From Roseovarius pelagicus (GTDB lineage: Bacteria > Pseudomonadota > Alphaproteobacteria > Rhodobacterales > Rhodobacteraceae): a stretch of DNA of 64,000 nt. The stretch covers positions 682,001-746,000 of the forward strand of contig NZ_CP106738.1 of NCBI RefSeq assembly GCF_025639885.1, written 5' to 3'. The position numbers were made by a program, and so were the translations under genes. Shown here in pieces: positions 1 through 9,957 of this stretch (its first letter is position 1; every line of letters begins with the position of its first letter). The notes under the pieces are model-generated. The model ran no database searches and was not told the origin of the DNA. It was given only the letters and a program-made list of their open reading frames with translations.

Positions 1-167
1 ATACGCCCCTATGCCCCAACGCGGAAAACGCTCCGGTGGCCAAAGTCAAAACTCACGTAATCCATTGGATAACAAAATTAATAAGAACCGCACATAACCA
101 CTGCACCCAATTACAACGCCCCGACCAACGCGGCGAAACGATCATCCAACAAGGAGTAACAGATCAA

Positions 168-1142
168 ATGAAACGCACATTCAAAACAACGTTGATAGCC
201 GCCGCGCTCGCGACCGCATCAACATTCGCCGCGCAGGCCGAGGCGCTGAAACTGGCGCATTCGACGTGGGTTGGCTACGGCCCCTTCTATATCGCGCAGG
301 CCAAAGGCTACTTTGCCGATGAGGGCGTCGAGATCGAGCTGTCGATCATGGAAAACACGCCGCTCAAGATGGGCGCGCTGATGGCCGGGCGCGTCGATAT
401 CGTCGCTTCGACCGCCGACGAATTCCCGACATACATGCGCGAGGGCAAGCCGCTGCGCTACATTCTGGCGGTTGATAACTCGAACGGCGGCGACGGTGTC
501 GTTTCGCAAAAAGACATCGCAACGGTTGCAGACCTCAAAGGACGCTCTGTCGCATTCGAGGAAGGCTCTGTTTCGCAATTCTTTATCAATGCCCTTCTGC
601 ACCGCGAAGGGCTGTCTCAGGACGATATCAAGATGGTCAACATGACTGCGACAGATGCCGGGGTGGCCTTTGCCGCCAACCGCGTCGATGCCGCCGTCAC
701 ATGGGAGCCGCACCTGAGCCAAGGGGCCAACATGGACCACGGCAAGATTTTGGTCAGCAGTTCTGACACGCCCGGCCTGATCGTCGATGTTGTGGCCGTT
801 CTGGGGACCACAGCGCAAGAACATGAAGAGGAACTGAAAGGCTTTGTGCGGGCTTGGCAGCGCGCCCTCGACTTTCTGGAAACCAACCCGGACGAGGCCT
901 ATACCATCATGGCCGATGGTGTCGGTGGCTGGCTGGAAGACCCTGAAGAGTTCAAGGCCGCCGCAACCGGGATCGAATACCTCAGCATCGACCGGAACAT
1001 CGAAATGTTCGGAACGATCGAAACGCCCGGCATCCTGACGCAAACCATTGATAACGCAATCGCGATCTGGGGCGAGCTTGGCCGCATCAAGGTTGATGGC
1101 CTCTCGGCGGCCGACCTTGTCGATACGTCCTTCCTGAACTGA
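168..1142 (+). CDS. ABC transporter substrate-binding protein, NitT/TauT type
   Basis: A 324-residue periplasmic solute-binding protein of the NMT1/SsuA/TauA-like class that captures a small organic substrate for the permease and ATPase encoded directly downstream. Residues 1-24 form a signal peptide (basic start, Ala-rich core, cleavage after AQA at 22-24). The mature protein starts with the class-typical LKLAHSTWVGYGPFYIAQ stretch and continues as a two-lobe binding fold. An upstream in-frame ATG at 36 is less likely, because AAGGAG at 151-156 is well placed for the ATG at 168 and the signal peptide begins there. The gene is first in a tight co-directional set with the permease, ATPase and a GMC oxidoreductase. 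The substrate cannot be read from sequence; the neighbouring choline-dehydrogenase-like gene makes a hydroxylated or amine compound a guess only. Confidence 0.88.
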   Translation: MKRTFKTTLIAAALATASTFAAQAEALKLAHSTWVGYGPFYIAQAKGYFADEGVEIELSIMENTPLKMGALMAGRVDIVASTADEFPTYMREGKPLRYILAVDNSNGGDGVVSQKDIATVADLKGRSVAFEEGSVSQFFINALLHREGLSQDDIKMVNMTATDAGVAFAANRVDAAVTWEPHLSQGANMDHGKILVSSSDTPGLIVDVVAVLGTTAQEHEEELKGFVRAWQRALDFLETNPDEAYTIMADGVGGWLEDPEEFKAAATGIEYLSIDRNIEMFGTIETPGILTQTIDNAIAIWGELGRIKVDGLSAADLVDTSFLN

Positions 1143-1166
1143 GCGACTTCCTGAGAGGAGGAAATC

Positions 1167-1976
1167 ATGGCGACTTTAAGTGTTCTGGACCGGTATTTCA
1201 CACCCAAGCGCGACATCCCGCGCAAGGTCGAAATAAGCACCGGCTTGTTGATTGCCGGTCTGGTTATACTTGGCTGGACCCTCGCGACCTACACCGGCTA
1301 TGTCAGCCCCGATTTCCTCCCGTCTCCGGGGGATGTCTGGCAGTCCTTTGTCAAGAAACTCAACAATGGCAGCCTTGCTGAACATGTCGGGGTATCGCTG
1401 ACAGAGATCTATATCGGGTTCTTCCTGTCATCGGTGATCGCCATTCCAATCGGCATCCTGATGGGCGGTTTCAAGATCGTTTCCGCGGCGGTTGAACCTT
1501 TGGTCAACTTCATGCGCTACCTGCCTGTGACGGCCCTGATCCCCCTGCTGATCCTGTGGATCGGCATTGGTCTGGAAGAAAAGGTCGCCGTCATTTTCCT
1601 CGGAACGTTCTTTCAACAGATCGTCATGGTCTCCGATGTCGCGCGCGGCGTGCATGCCGATCTGTTCAACGTGTCCTACACGCTGGGCGCCACCAAACGA
1701 CAGGTGGTCATGCGGGTTCTGATGCCCGCAACCCTGTCGGGCATTCTGGACACTTTACGCGTCACGATGGGCTGGGCGTGGACGTTCCTCGTCGTGGCGG
1801 AACTGGTCGCGGCAGACAGTGGGCTTGGTTACATGATCCTGCAATCCATGCGCGGCCTTGATCCCGCAGGCATCTTTGTCGGCATCTTCGTGATCGGCCT
1901 GCTGGGTCTGCTGACCGACCTTGTCTTTAAATGGATCAAGCGCGCAGTCCTACCTTGGGAATACGTTGGAAAATAA
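1167..1976 (+). CDS. ABC transporter permease, SsuC/TauC-like
   Basis: Inner-membrane permease of 269 residues belonging to the binding-protein-dependent BPD_transp_1 family, partner of the substrate-binding protein and ATPase on either side. Several hydrophobic segments are visible (for example around residues 30-45, 90-110, 120-145 and 230-250). The EAA-type cytoplasmic loop that contacts the ATPase is seen near residues 172-190 (GATKRQ, then PATLSGI). The start is supported by GAGAGGAGG at about 1153-1161. It lies 24 bp after the binding-protein gene and its stop is 8-11 bp before the ATPase start, so the three are almost certainly one transcript. Confidence 0.9.
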   Translation: MATLSVLDRYFTPKRDIPRKVEISTGLLIAGLVILGWTLATYTGYVSPDFLPSPGDVWQSFVKKLNNGSLAEHVGVSLTEIYIGFFLSSVIAIPIGILMGGFKIVSAAVEPLVNFMRYLPVTALIPLLILWIGIGLEEKVAVIFLGTFFQQIVMVSDVARGVHADLFNVSYTLGATKRQVVMRVLMPATLSGILDTLRVTMGWAWTFLVVAELVAADSGLGYMILQSMRGLDPAGIFVGIFVIGLLGLLTDLVFKWIKRAVLPWEYVGK

Positions 1977-1987
1977 GGAGAGATATG

Positions 1988-2770
1988 ATGGGTGAAGTAC
2001 AACTTGAAAACGTCACTGTCCGCTTTGGATCCAACCCAGCAACTAGTGTTACCGCGCTGGACGGGCTGCATCTGACCATCCCGGAACAACAGTTCGCCGT
2101 AATCGTCGGGCCGTCGGGATGCGGCAAATCCAGCTGTCTCGATCTGGTTGCGGGGCTGAATCAGGCCAGCACGGGGCGCACGTCGATTGGCGGAGTGACC
2201 ATCGAAAAGCCCGGCCCCGAACGGGGCATGGTCCCGCAGAGCTATTCGCTCTTTCCATGGCTGACGGTTCAAAAAAACGTCGAGTTCGGACTATCCCTGT
2301 CCAATGTGTCCAAAGCGGACCGTGAAGAACGCGCGCGCCACTATGTCGAGGCCGTGGGGCTGACCGCGTTCCGCGACTCCTACCCGTCGCAATTGTCGGG
2401 CGGCATGAAACAACGTGTCGCCATCGCACGCGCCCTGGCCGTGAACCCCGAAGTCTTGCTGATGGACGAACCCTTCGGCGCGCTCGACAGCCAGACACGG
2501 TCGGTGATGCAGGAACTCCTGCTCAAGATCTGGCAAGAAGAACGCAAAACCGTGCTGTTCATCACCCATGACATCGACGAGGCGATCTTTCTTGGTGATG
2601 TGGTCTATGTCATGTCTGCGCGCCCCGGTCGCATCATGGACACCATTGACGTCAATATCGACCGGCCGCGCGACTACACCGTTACCACCAGCCCCGAATT
2701 CATCACATTGAAAAAGCGCATCATGTCCAGCCTCCATGACGAGGTCGACAAGGCGCTGGCAATGGGCTGA
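1988..2770 (+). CDS. ABC transporter ATP-binding protein, SsuB/TauB-like
   Basis: Cytoplasmic ATPase of about 260 residues that powers the preceding permease. It has a Walker A box (GPSGCGKSS, about residues 41-49), a Q-loop region, the ABC signature LSGGMKQR, and Walker B with D-loop ([11 protein letters not shown]) followed by the switch histidine in FITHD. Two adjacent ATG codons occur at 1985 and 1988; AAGGAG at 1975-1980 gives better spacing to 1988, but 1985 is not excluded. The family is the nitrate/sulfonate/taurine type. Confidence 0.9.
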   Translation: MGEVQLENVTVRFGSNPATSVTALDGLHLTIPEQQFAVIVGPSGCGKSSCLDLVAGLNQASTGRTSIGGVTIEKPGPERGMVPQSYSLFPWLTVQKNVEFGLSLSNVSKADREERARHYVEAVGLTAFRDSYPSQLSGGMKQRVAIARALAVNPEVLLMDEPFGALDSQTRSVMQELLLKIWQEERKTVLFITHDIDEAIFLGDVVYVMSARPGRIMDTIDVNIDRPRDYTVTTSPEFITLKKRIMSSLHDEVDKALAMG

Positions 2771-2795
2771 TTCATTCCATCCGAAAGTAGTGACC

Positions 2796-4481
2796 ATGAC
2801 CGAAGAATACGACTATATCATCGTTGGTGCAGGCTCTGCCGGATGCGTGCTGGCGAACCGTCTGACCGAAGATCCCAACACCTCGGTTCTGGTGCTGGAA
2901 TTCGGCGGCAGCGATCGCAGCATCCTGATCCAGATGCCAACGGCGTTTTCAATCCCGATGAATACGAGGAAATACAACTGGAAATATGAGACCGAACCAG
3001 AACCTTTCCTGAACGGGCGCCGCATCCACTGCCCCCGTGGCAAGGTGCTGGGCGGGTCCTCTTCGATCAACGGGCTGGTCTATGTACGCGGGCACGCCTT
3101 GGACTTTGACGAATGGGAAGAGTTGGGCGCGCATGGCTGGGGATACCGCAACTGCCTGCCCTATTTCAAAAAATCTGAAAGCGCCCATATCGGCGGCGAT
3201 GAATACCGCGGCGGCGATGGTCCGCTCAGCACCAACAACGGCAACGAGATGGAAAACCCGCTATACGGGGCCTTCGTCAACGCCGGGGTCGAGGCCGGAT
3301 ATATCCCGACGGCGGATTCCAATGGCCACATGCAAGAAGGCTTTGGCCCGATGCACATGACGGTCAAGAACGGCGTACGCTGGTCAGCGGCCAATGCCTA
3401 TCTGCGACCGGCCATGCAGCGCCCGAACCTGACAGTCATCACCGGTGCCATGACCCGCAAAATCGTGTTGGACGGCAAACGCGCAACCGGGGTGGTCTAT
3501 GAAAAAGGTGGCGAGAAACACACAGTGAAATGCCGCAAGGAAGTGCTGGTGTCCTCTGGCCCCATCGGCTCTCCTCATCTGTTGCAACGTTCGGGCATCG
3601 GTCCCAGCGATGTACTTTGCAAAGCCGGGATCGCGGTACAGCACGACCTGCCGGGTGTCGGTGAAAACCTTCAGGATCACGCCGAAATCTACATTCAGTT
3701 CCGCTGCAAGCAACCGATCACGCTGAACAGCAAAATGGGCCTCTTCAGCCGCTTTCTGATTGGCCTGCGATGGATGTTGTTCAAAGACGGGCTGGGCGCC
3801 TCCAACCATTTTGAATCCGGCGGTTTCATCCGGTCGCGAAACGGGCTGCGATGGCCTGATACGCAGTATCACTTTCTGCCTGCCGCCGTGCGTTATGACG
3901 GGCATAAACCGGTCAAGGGTCATGGTTTCATGTTGCTGACCGGGCCGAACAAACCAAAGAGCCGGGGACATGTGCGTGCGCGCTCTGCCGATCCGCATGA
4001 CCATCCCGAAATCCAGTTCAACTATCTCCAGCACGAGGACGACCGCGAAGGATTTCGGCGCTGCGTACGCCTCAGCCGCGAGATCATAAACCAGCCAGCG
4101 ATGGACCCCTTTGTTGATGGAGAGATCGCCCCCGGCCCCGATGTGCAATCCGACGCACAAATCGACGCGTTCGTGCGCGATAACCTTGAGAGCACTTATC
4201 ATCCCTGCGGCACTTGTCGGATGGGGGATGACGCGATGGCGGTCGTGGGGCCTGATCTGCGCGTGCGCGGGATTGACGGGCTCCGGGTGATCGACTCGTC
4301 GGTGTTCCCAACCGAACCGAACGGCAACCTCAACGCGCCCACCATGATGCTGGCCGAACGCGCATCCGATCTGGTACGCGGGCGCGATACGCTACCCGCC
4401 TCCAATGTCGAGGTCGGACTGGCCCCGCATTGGGAAACCCAACAGCGCAGCCGTGAACCGGTCAGAAAGTCGAACGCATGA
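2796..4481 (+). CDS. GMC-family FAD oxidoreductase, choline dehydrogenase-like
   Basis: A 561-residue flavoprotein of the glucose-methanol-choline family that would oxidise an alcohol to an aldehyde. The N-terminal Rossmann motif [13 protein letters not shown] starts at residue 11. The first GMC signature lies around [18 protein letters not shown]. The C-terminal active-site pair appears as H469 (in [10 protein letters not shown]) and N513 (in [10 protein letters not shown]), the His/Asn arrangement of choline dehydrogenases. The ATG at 2796 begins the family-typical N-terminus; an upstream in-frame ATG at 2736 lies inside the ATPase gene. It follows the transporter by 25 bp, so it probably acts on the imported compound or its product. 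Choline is plausible but BetA identity is not proven, because many GMC enzymes share these motifs. Confidence 0.85.
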   Translation: MTEEYDYIIVGAGSAGCVLANRLTEDPNTSVLVLEFGGSDRSILIQMPTAFSIPMNTRKYNWKYETEPEPFLNGRRIHCPRGKVLGGSSSINGLVYVRGHALDFDEWEELGAHGWGYRNCLPYFKKSESAHIGGDEYRGGDGPLSTNNGNEMENPLYGAFVNAGVEAGYIPTADSNGHMQEGFGPMHMTVKNGVRWSAANAYLRPAMQRPNLTVITGAMTRKIVLDGKRATGVVYEKGGEKHTVKCRKEVLVSSGPIGSPHLLQRSGIGPSDVLCKAGIAVQHDLPGVGENLQDHAEIYIQFRCKQPITLNSKMGLFSRFLIGLRWMLFKDGLGASNHFESGGFIRSRNGLRWPDTQYHFLPAAVRYDGHKPVKGHGFMLLTGPNKPKSRGHVRARSADPHDHPEIQFNYLQHEDDREGFRRCVRLSREIINQPAMDPFVDGEIAPGPDVQSDAQIDAFVRDNLESTYHPCGTCRMGDDAMAVVGPDLRVRGIDGLRVIDSSVFPTEPNGNLNAPTMMLAERASDLVRGRDTLPASNVEVGLAPHWETQQRSREPVRKSNA

Positions 4482-4595
4482 TAGCAGCCTGCTGCGGTCC
4501 TGCAAAATAGCGCCAATTTCACTTAAACTTGGCTATGACTTGCGCCGAATAATCACTGTTCCGCGCACAAATCGAACGAATATCGCCGCATTTCT

Positions 4596-4624
4596 TTGGC
4601 ATAGTTGCAGCTTGTTCTTAGAAA
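4596..4624 (+). promoter_or_regulatory. candidate sigma-70 promoter for the small ORF at 4643
   Basis: TTGGCA at 4596-4601 and TAGAAA at 4619-4624 are separated by exactly 17 bp, putting a start site near 4631, 12 nt before the ATG at 4643. Between 4482 and 4595 nothing else is evident. Confidence 0.4.
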
Positions 4625-4642
4625 CCAGCCATCGAGTCTGCC

Positions 4643-4813
4643 ATGTTCGCCCGCCCTTTTTCCACGACGTCGCCGCGTCATTCTCGTCTGTTCGAATTGA
4701 TCCGTCAGGGCGATTTCGCCACGTTGGTCAATGCCCGGCGCGAGGACACTGAACCGTTCGACGCCCGCGCATATGCGCTTTTTCTGGAACGCGCGCAGCG
4801 ATCACTGCGCTGA
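4643..4813 (+). CDS. small hypothetical protein, 56 aa
   Basis: An ATG-started frame reading MFARPFSTTSPRHS at the N-terminus and ending ALFLERAQRSLR before TGA at 4811-4813. The middle is acidic and hydrophilic (FELIRQGDF, then REDTEP), and the C-terminal half looks like an amphipathic helix. I do not recognise the family. Support comes from the host-like GC-rich third positions and the promoter-like element just upstream; no strong Shine-Dalgarno sequence is seen. It stands alone between a GMC oxidoreductase and the convergent rlmE gene. It could be a chance frame. Confidence 0.4.
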   Translation: MFARPFSTTSPRHSRLFELIRQGDFATLVNARREDTEPFDARAYALFLERAQRSLR

Positions 4814-4885
4814 GCAATGCCAAAAGCGTTTTGCATTTAATCTGCCCCACAGATTTGATGCACACCGCCCACAACACCGACGGCT

Positions 4886-5602
4886 TTAACCGCGAAACCC
4901 GGTCGCGACGACGAATTTCTCAGAGCTGTCAGAACGCGATGAGGGCGGTTTGACGTTCGCCACCTTGGTAAATCTTTGCTTCAGCAGCTTCTGCAATTCC
5001 CCTTCGGCCCCGCCTGCCAGAACCTTGGACACGAACGTGCCCCCCACTTCGAGAACATCGAACGACAGGTAGGCTGCCGCCTCACACAGAGAAATGATCC
5101 GCAAATGGTCCGTTTGCTTGTGCCCGGAACTGGACGCGGCCATGTCGGACATGACCACATCGGCCTTGCCGCCCAGCCACTCTTTCACCTTGTCATCCGC
5201 GCCCTCGTCCATGAAATCCAGCACATGCAGCTCTGCACCGGTGATCGGCTCCATCTCTTGCAGGTCGACACCGATGATACGACCCACGGCCTTGCCACCT
5301 TTTTCGCCCAGCGCATTGATGCGTGGCACAGCAACCTGAATCCAGCCCCCCGGTGCCGCACCCAGATCCACCACCCGCGCGCCCGGCACGAGGAACCGAA
5401 ACTTGTCGTCCAATTCCATGATCTTGAACGCCGCACGCCCGCGATACCCTTCGTTCTGGGCGCGCTTTACATACGGGTCATTCAACTGCCGTTGCAGCCA
5501 ACGGGTCGACGACGCCCGCCTGCCCCGAGCGGTCTTGACCTTGACCGTCAGATCGCGCTGACCGCGCCCCGATGTGTTCTTGCCGTCCGGGCCCTTGTTC
5601 AT
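4886..5602 (-). CDS. rlmE: 23S rRNA (uridine2552-2'-O)-methyltransferase RlmE (FtsJ/RrmJ)
   Basis: A 238-residue SAM-dependent ribose methyltransferase acting on the A-loop of 23S rRNA in the large ribosomal subunit. The basic N-terminal tail is typical of alphaproteobacterial members. The SAM-binding motif DLGAAPGGW and the K-D-K-E catalytic tetrad are visible: K in [14 protein letters not shown] in MSDMAAS, K in FVSKVLAGG and E in [11 protein letters not shown]. The start codon overlaps the stop of the Ppx/GppA gene by 4 bp (ATGA at 5599-5602), so the two are translationally coupled. Confidence 0.93.
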   Translation of the reverse strand: MNKGPDGKNTSGRGQRDLTVKVKTARGRRASSTRWLQRQLNDPYVKRAQNEGYRGRAAFKIMELDDKFRFLVPGARVVDLGAAPGGWIQVAVPRINALGEKGGKAVGRIIGVDLQEMEPITGAELHVLDFMDEGADDKVKEWLGGKADVVMSDMAASSSGHKQTDHLRIISLCEAAAYLSFDVLEVGGTFVSKVLAGGAEGELQKLLKQRFTKVANVKPPSSRSDSSEKFVVATGFRG

Positions 5603-6714
5603 TTTACATCCTCATCCGTCAAAACACCGTCCGCAGACATCTGGGCATAAAGCATCCCCTCCCGCAGACCACGGTCCGCCACCGACAGCCGATCGGTCGG
5701 CCAGCACCGCAACAGCGCCTGCAAAATCGCCGCACCAGACATGATCAGCGCCTGCCGGTCCAGTCCGATACGCGGGTCACGTCGCCGCCCAACCGGCCCC
5801 AGTGCCAGATAGGACCGGATCACGGCGTCAATTTCATCCGAGGTCATGCGCAGCCCGTCTACCCTGTTCCGATCATAGCGCCGTAGCCCCAGATGGCTGG
5901 CCGCCACAGTCGTGACCGTCCCCGACGTGCCGACGATCTGAAAGCCCTCCCGGCTCTGCTCGCGTTTGTAGGGCGAAAACTCTGCCAGATTTTCCTCGAA
6001 AAACCAGCTCATCAAGGCGAAACGCGCGGCATCATCCTCGACATCCTGAAACTGGTCGCGCAATGTCGCCACCCCCAGCGGCACACTGATCCAGTCCACA
6101 ACGCGCGCGCGCGGCAGCGAATCCTTGACCGTATGGAACCCGCCATGCAGCCGCATGATTGCGCGCCGTCGGTCAGCATGGGGCACGCCCCGCAGATCAA
6201 TCCAGACCAGCTCGGTCGAGCCACCGCCAATATCCACCACCAGCAACTGATCGGTGTTCTTGCTGACCAGCGGCGCGCAGGATACCACGGCCAGCTGCGC
6301 CTCTTCCAGTGGTGTGATGACATCCAGATGCAGGCCCGTCTCGCGCCGGACACGCGCCATGAACGCCTCGCCGTTGATCGCTCGTCGGCAGGCTTCGGTC
6401 GCCACCAGGCGCATTTTCTTGACCTGATGCCGCTTCAGCTTTTGCTGGCAAACCTTCAGCGCCTGAATAGTTCGCCCGATCGAGGCGCGGCTCAGTCGAC
6501 CCGTCGCTTCCAGTCCGGCCCCCAACTGTACCGATTTTGAAAAACTGTCCACGACTTTAAACTGACTGCCGCGCGGTTCGGCAATCAGCATCCTGCAACT
6601 GTTTGTCCCCAGATCGAGCGCCGCATAAAGCGGCCCACGATTGGGCGGTTTCGGCGCGGGGCTCTCTACCTGTTTCGGGAACGCGCCCGCACCTTCGGGA
6701 CGCCTGGGCGTCAT
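5599..6714 (-). CDS. Ppx/GppA family phosphatase
   Basis: A 371-residue ASKHA-fold hydrolase of the exopolyphosphatase / guanosine-pentaphosphate phosphatase family. Phosphate-loop motifs [15 protein letters not shown] (near the N-terminus) and [13 protein letters not shown] are both present. Its substrate, polyphosphate or pppGpp, cannot be told from sequence. I place the start at the ATG complementary to 6712-6714, preceded by GGAGGG at about 6724-6729, rather than the longer frame to 6837. The 234 bp up to the divergent gene at 6949 hold no gene that I can see and presumably carry both promoters. Confidence 0.85.
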   Translation of the reverse strand: MTPRRPEGAGAFPKQVESPAPKPPNRGPLYAALDLGTNSCRMLIAEPRGSQFKVVDSFSKSVQLGAGLEATGRLSRASIGRTIQALKVCQQKLKRHQVKKMRLVATEACRRAINGEAFMARVRRETGLHLDVITPLEEAQLAVVSCAPLVSKNTDQLLVVDIGGGSTELVWIDLRGVPHADRRRAIMRLHGGFHTVKDSLPRARVVDWISVPLGVATLRDQFQDVEDDAARFALMSWFFEENLAEFSPYKREQSREGFQIVGTSGTVTTVAASHLGLRRYDRNRVDGLRMTSDEIDAVIRSYLALGPVGRRRDPRIGLDRQALIMSGAAILQALLRCWPTDRLSVADRGLREGMLYAQMSADGVLTDEDVK

Positions 6715-6948
6715 AACGGCACGCCCTCCATTTCGAGTTGCTACCAAGGTATGTCTTTCAGGGTGTTTGCGCAAGCATTGCTGCGGCTCATCTTGATGAT
6801 GAGAATTTCGAAGATGCCTGCCTGTAGCCAAAACCAACCGTAGCCCTTAAAAATGGCGGCGTCGCTCTGCGCTTGCGTCATGTCGAAATCAGGCCGCGCA
6901 CGGCCCGCACCTTGCTTTAGAGAGGGGCGTTAAAACAAGGAATCACAC

Positions 6949-7275
6949 ATGGCAGATGTCATCATTGTCTATTGGCGCGATATTCCGGCGCAGGTCATCG
7001 TCGGCAAAGGTCGGCGTGGCGAAAAACGCCAACTGCCCGAGCGGTTCGAGCAGGCCATCGACCGTGCCGCGATGAAAACCGGCGCGGGCAGCACTGATGA
7101 CTACCTCGCCGAATGGCGCAAGGCCGCGCCCTATTCCGTCGACGGTGACGATGCCGCCGTCGCTGACGCCGAAACCGCACGACTAGACCAGGAATACGAC
7201 AAAGACCGCATCAAAGCTCTGATCGCGAACAATGGCTGGGAACCAACGAACCAGTCCGCAGACCACACCGCATGA
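6949..7275 (+). CDS. 'virulence factor' family small protein of the C1/corrinoid cluster
   Basis: A 108-residue soluble protein beginning MADVIIVYWRDIPAQVIVGK, which I recognise as the small family named 'virulence factor' in automatic annotation of Rhodobacterales (Pfam Virulence_fact). Its biochemical role is unknown. From memory it is commonly found beside methyl-THF:corrinoid methyltransferase and MetF-like genes, and that is also the arrangement here, so a role in the corrinoid/THF methyl pathway is a reasonable inference. The virulence label has no support in this context. It is the first gene of the cluster after a divergent promoter region. Confidence 0.75.
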   Translation: MADVIIVYWRDIPAQVIVGKGRRGEKRQLPERFEQAIDRAAMKTGAGSTDDYLAEWRKAAPYSVDGDDAAVADAETARLDQEYDKDRIKALIANNGWEPTNQSADHTA

Positions 7276-7301
7276 AACCTTCGGGTATTTGGGAGGCCGC
7301 C

Positions 7302-8243
7302 ATGGCTCTTTTGAACTTCAGAAAACGCGACAAACCGGGTACGCCACCCGTCAACGGTAAGGTCGAAGCCCTGTTGCAGGGCTATTCGATCGAGGTGATG
7401 CCACGCACCGCCGAGAAGGTCGAAAACTTTCGCGATCTGCTGCCCGAAGGTACGCGCATCTATGTCGCTCATATCGAAGGCACCCCGATCGAAGATATGG
7501 TCGCCACCGCCAAACGGCTCAACGCCGAAGGCTACCCGGTCATGCCGCACTTCCCCGCCCGCATCATCAAGGACCGCACGACACTGGCCGACTGGATTGC
7601 CCGCTATCAGGGCGAGGCCGACGTGAAACAGGCGCTGCTGCTCGCCGGTGGCGTCGACAAACCACATGGCGATTTTCACAGCTCAATGCAGTTGTTGGAG
7701 AGCGGTGAGTTCGACAAGGCCGGGTTTGAGCGCCTTCACGTTGCAGGTCACCCCGAAGGCAACCGCGACATCGATACCGACGGATCGATGAAGAACGTCG
7801 ATGACGCGCTGCGCTGGAAACAGAAATTCAGCGAAACCACTGACGCCGAAATGGCGCTTGCCACGCAATTCGCCTTTGATGCGAAACCGATCATCGCGTG
7901 GGCGGACAATCTGGCCGCGGCCGGAATCACCCTGCCGATCCATATCGGCATTGCAGGTCCGGCCAAGCTGCAAACACTGATTAAATTCGCCATCGCCTGT
8001 GGCGTCGGCCCGTCCCTGAAAGTCCTGCAAAAACGCGCAATGGACGTGACCAAACTGCTGCTGCCCTACGAGCCGACGGATGTCCTGACAGAGCTGGCCG
8101 TTCACAAGGCCGCGAACCCGGATTTCAACATCACCAATGTTCATTTCTTCCCGCTCGGCGGCATCAAGACCAACGCCACATGGGCCATCGAGAATGGCGG
8201 TTCAGCAGGTGTCCCGGCAAAAGACGCATCACCAAAGGCATGA
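7302..8243 (+). CDS. methylenetetrahydrofolate reductase (MetF-like)
   Basis: A 313-residue TIM-barrel protein of the MTHFR family that interconverts 5-methyl-THF and 5,10-methylene-THF. The N-terminal strand YSIEVMPRTAEKVENF corresponds to the folate-enzyme start, and HIGIAGPAKLQTLIKFA and VHFFPLGGIKTNATWA resemble later barrel strands. The sequence diverges from housekeeping MetF. An ATG at 7272 overlaps the preceding stop (ATGA), but GGAGG at about 7292-7296 supports the ATG at 7302. In this cluster it would oxidise methyl-THF made by the methyltransferase encoded at 8829, yielding methylene-THF and reducing power. Confidence 0.82.
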   Translation: MALLNFRKRDKPGTPPVNGKVEALLQGYSIEVMPRTAEKVENFRDLLPEGTRIYVAHIEGTPIEDMVATAKRLNAEGYPVMPHFPARIIKDRTTLADWIARYQGEADVKQALLLAGGVDKPHGDFHSSMQLLESGEFDKAGFERLHVAGHPEGNRDIDTDGSMKNVDDALRWKQKFSETTDAEMALATQFAFDAKPIIAWADNLAAAGITLPIHIGIAGPAKLQTLIKFAIACGVGPSLKVLQKRAMDVTKLLLPYEPTDVLTELAVHKAANPDFNITNVHFFPLGGIKTNATWAIENGGSAGVPAKDASPKA

Positions 8244-8312
8244 AACAGTTTTTGGGAAAACACGGGCCGCGCATTAAGGTGACAGCATCCGACTGTTGCA
8301 GGAGCGAGTCCC

Positions 8313-8735
8313 ATGCGTTTTCTTCAGTTGCTTTCATGCCTGCTGGCGGGGCTTCTGCCCGCCAGTCTTGGCGCCCAGATTCAGCCGACCAACCCGGCGG
8401 GATACTGGCGCTGCGTCGCCAATTCGCCTGTCTACTCAATCGATCTGGAATTGCAGATCAACCCCGACCAGTCGCTCTATCACCGCGGCACGATCATCTA
8501 TGCGCAGACCAGCGGTATCTACCACGTAAGCGGCGGCGGTCGCTGGCTGCTCAGCCCGCCCGACGCGGGATCGTCGCAATACCTCTTTCACTTCCAGATG
8601 CATCCGCAGGCTGGCAACCATGCCATCTTTTCGGTGTACGCACGGCCCACCGGCGATCCGCAGTTCCTCAGCAACCAGTTTCAGGATCCGCAAACCGGAG
8701 CGGTCGTCGACACGCGTTGCCAACGGCTGGGCTGA
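8313..8735 (+). CDS. secreted hypothetical protein, 140 aa
   Basis: A short exported protein with an N-terminal signal peptide (MRFLQLLSCLLAGLLPASLGA, cleavage expected after residue 21). The mature domain has two cysteines, in YWRCVAN near the start and DTRCQRLG at the end, that could form a disulfide. Alternating hydrophobic residues suggest a small beta-sandwich. I do not recognise the family. CAGGAGCG at 8299-8306 is a good ribosome-binding site. It lies between the MetF-like and methyltransferase genes, co-directional, so it is probably co-transcribed, but a periplasmic protein has no obvious place in this cytoplasmic pathway. Confidence 0.65.
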   Translation: MRFLQLLSCLLAGLLPASLGAQIQPTNPAGYWRCVANSPVYSIDLELQINPDQSLYHRGTIIYAQTSGIYHVSGGGRWLLSPPDAGSSQYLFHFQMHPQAGNHAIFSVYARPTGDPQFLSNQFQDPQTGAVVDTRCQRLG

Positions 8736-8828
8736 AACCAAGCTCACCGCATCTTCACCAATCCAATCGCTGACAGGCCGCCCCAGCGTGCCTGCCCCTC
8801 AACTTCTGCTACTCCAAAGGATACCCAC

Positions 8829-9890
8829 ATGACCCGCACGATCGTCGAAAGCAAAACGAAAACCGCCGTGATCGGGTTCGACGAACCGTTCTGCGTTATC
8901 GGTGAACGGATTAACCCCACGGGCCGCAAGAAGCTGGCAGCAGAACTGGAAGCAGGCGATTTCTCGACGGTCGAGTCAGACGCGCTGGCGCAGGCGGCCG
9001 CCGGGGCCACCGTGCTCGATATCAACGCAGGCGTGGTCTATAACTCTAATCCCAACCCGAACGAAACCGAGCCGCCACTGATGACCAAGATCATCGAACT
9101 GGTGCAGGGTCTCGTCGATCTGCCCTTGTGCATCGACAGTTCGGTTCCCGCCGCGCTTGAGGCCGGGCTAAAAGCCGCCGAAGGTCGCCCCCTTCTGAAC
9201 TCTGTCACCGGCGAAGAGGATCGGCTCGAATTCGTTCTGCCGCTGGTCAAGAAATACAACGTTCCAGTCGTGGCCATCTCGAACGATGACACCGGCATTT
9301 CCGAAGACCCCGATGTGCGTTTCGAGGTCGCCAAGAAGATCGTTCAGCGCGCGGCCGATTTCGGCATCCCCGCGCATGACATCGTGGTTGATCCGCTCGT
9401 GATGCCCATCGGCGCAATGGGCACTGCCGGGCTACAGGTCTTTGCCCTCGTCCGACGTCTGCGCGAAGAATTGGGCGTGAACACCACCTGCGGCGCGTCG
9501 AACATCAGCTTTGGCCTGCCCAACCGGCATGGCATCAACAACGCGTTCCTGCCAATGGCGATGGGCGCCGGCATGACCAGCGCCATCATGAACCCGATCG
9601 CCCTGCCCGTGAAACAGGCCGAGATGGACGCAAAGAAGGCCGAGATTGCCGAGGCAGGTCTGATTCTGCCTGACGACATGGACGACGAGACGTTTTGCCA
9701 ACTCTTCGGTCTGGGCAGCACCAAGGCGCGCGCAGGCAAGGAAATGGAAGCCATCTATGCTGCCAACTTCCTGACCAACAACGATCCGCATGGCGGTAAG
9801 TGGATTGAATTCAACAAAGTTGCACCAAAAGCGGGTCACGAGGGCCGCGGACGCGCCGGGCGCGTCGGTGGACGCCGCCGCCGGGGGTAA
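8829..9890 (+). CDS. methyltetrahydrofolate:corrinoid methyltransferase (pterin-binding, MtvB/MtgA-like)
   Basis: A 353-residue pterin-binding TIM-barrel protein related to AcsE and the MetH folate domain, moving methyl groups between a corrinoid protein and tetrahydrofolate. ERINPTGRKKLAAEL near residues 27-41 is the pterin-site signature, with VLDINAGV and NSVTGEEDRLEFVLPL following. The C-terminus ends in an Arg/Gly-rich tail. The cognate corrinoid-binding protein and reductive activase are not encoded nearby, so this protein must use components from elsewhere. An intrinsic terminator follows at 9917. Confidence 0.85.
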   Translation: MTRTIVESKTKTAVIGFDEPFCVIGERINPTGRKKLAAELEAGDFSTVESDALAQAAAGATVLDINAGVVYNSNPNPNETEPPLMTKIIELVQGLVDLPLCIDSSVPAALEAGLKAAEGRPLLNSVTGEEDRLEFVLPLVKKYNVPVVAISNDDTGISEDPDVRFEVAKKIVQRAADFGIPAHDIVVDPLVMPIGAMGTAGLQVFALVRRLREELGVNTTCGASNISFGLPNRHGINNAFLPMAMGAGMTSAIMNPIALPVKQAEMDAKKAEIAEAGLILPDDMDDETFCQLFGLGSTKARAGKEMEAIYAANFLTNNDPHGGKWIEFNKVAPKAGHEGRGRAGRVGGRRRRG

Positions 9891-9916
9891 ACCAGACGCC
9901 GCCGCACAACACAGAA

Positions 9917-9942
9917 AGGCCCCGTTTCAACGGGGTTTTTCT
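9917..9942 (+). terminator. intrinsic terminator after the methyltransferase gene
   Basis: CCCCG (9920-9924) pairs with CGGGG (9931-9935) around a 6-nt loop, followed immediately by five T and then CTTTT. It ends the 6949-9890 gene set. Confidence 0.75.
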
Positions 9943-9957
9943 TTTGGGGATGGCAGA

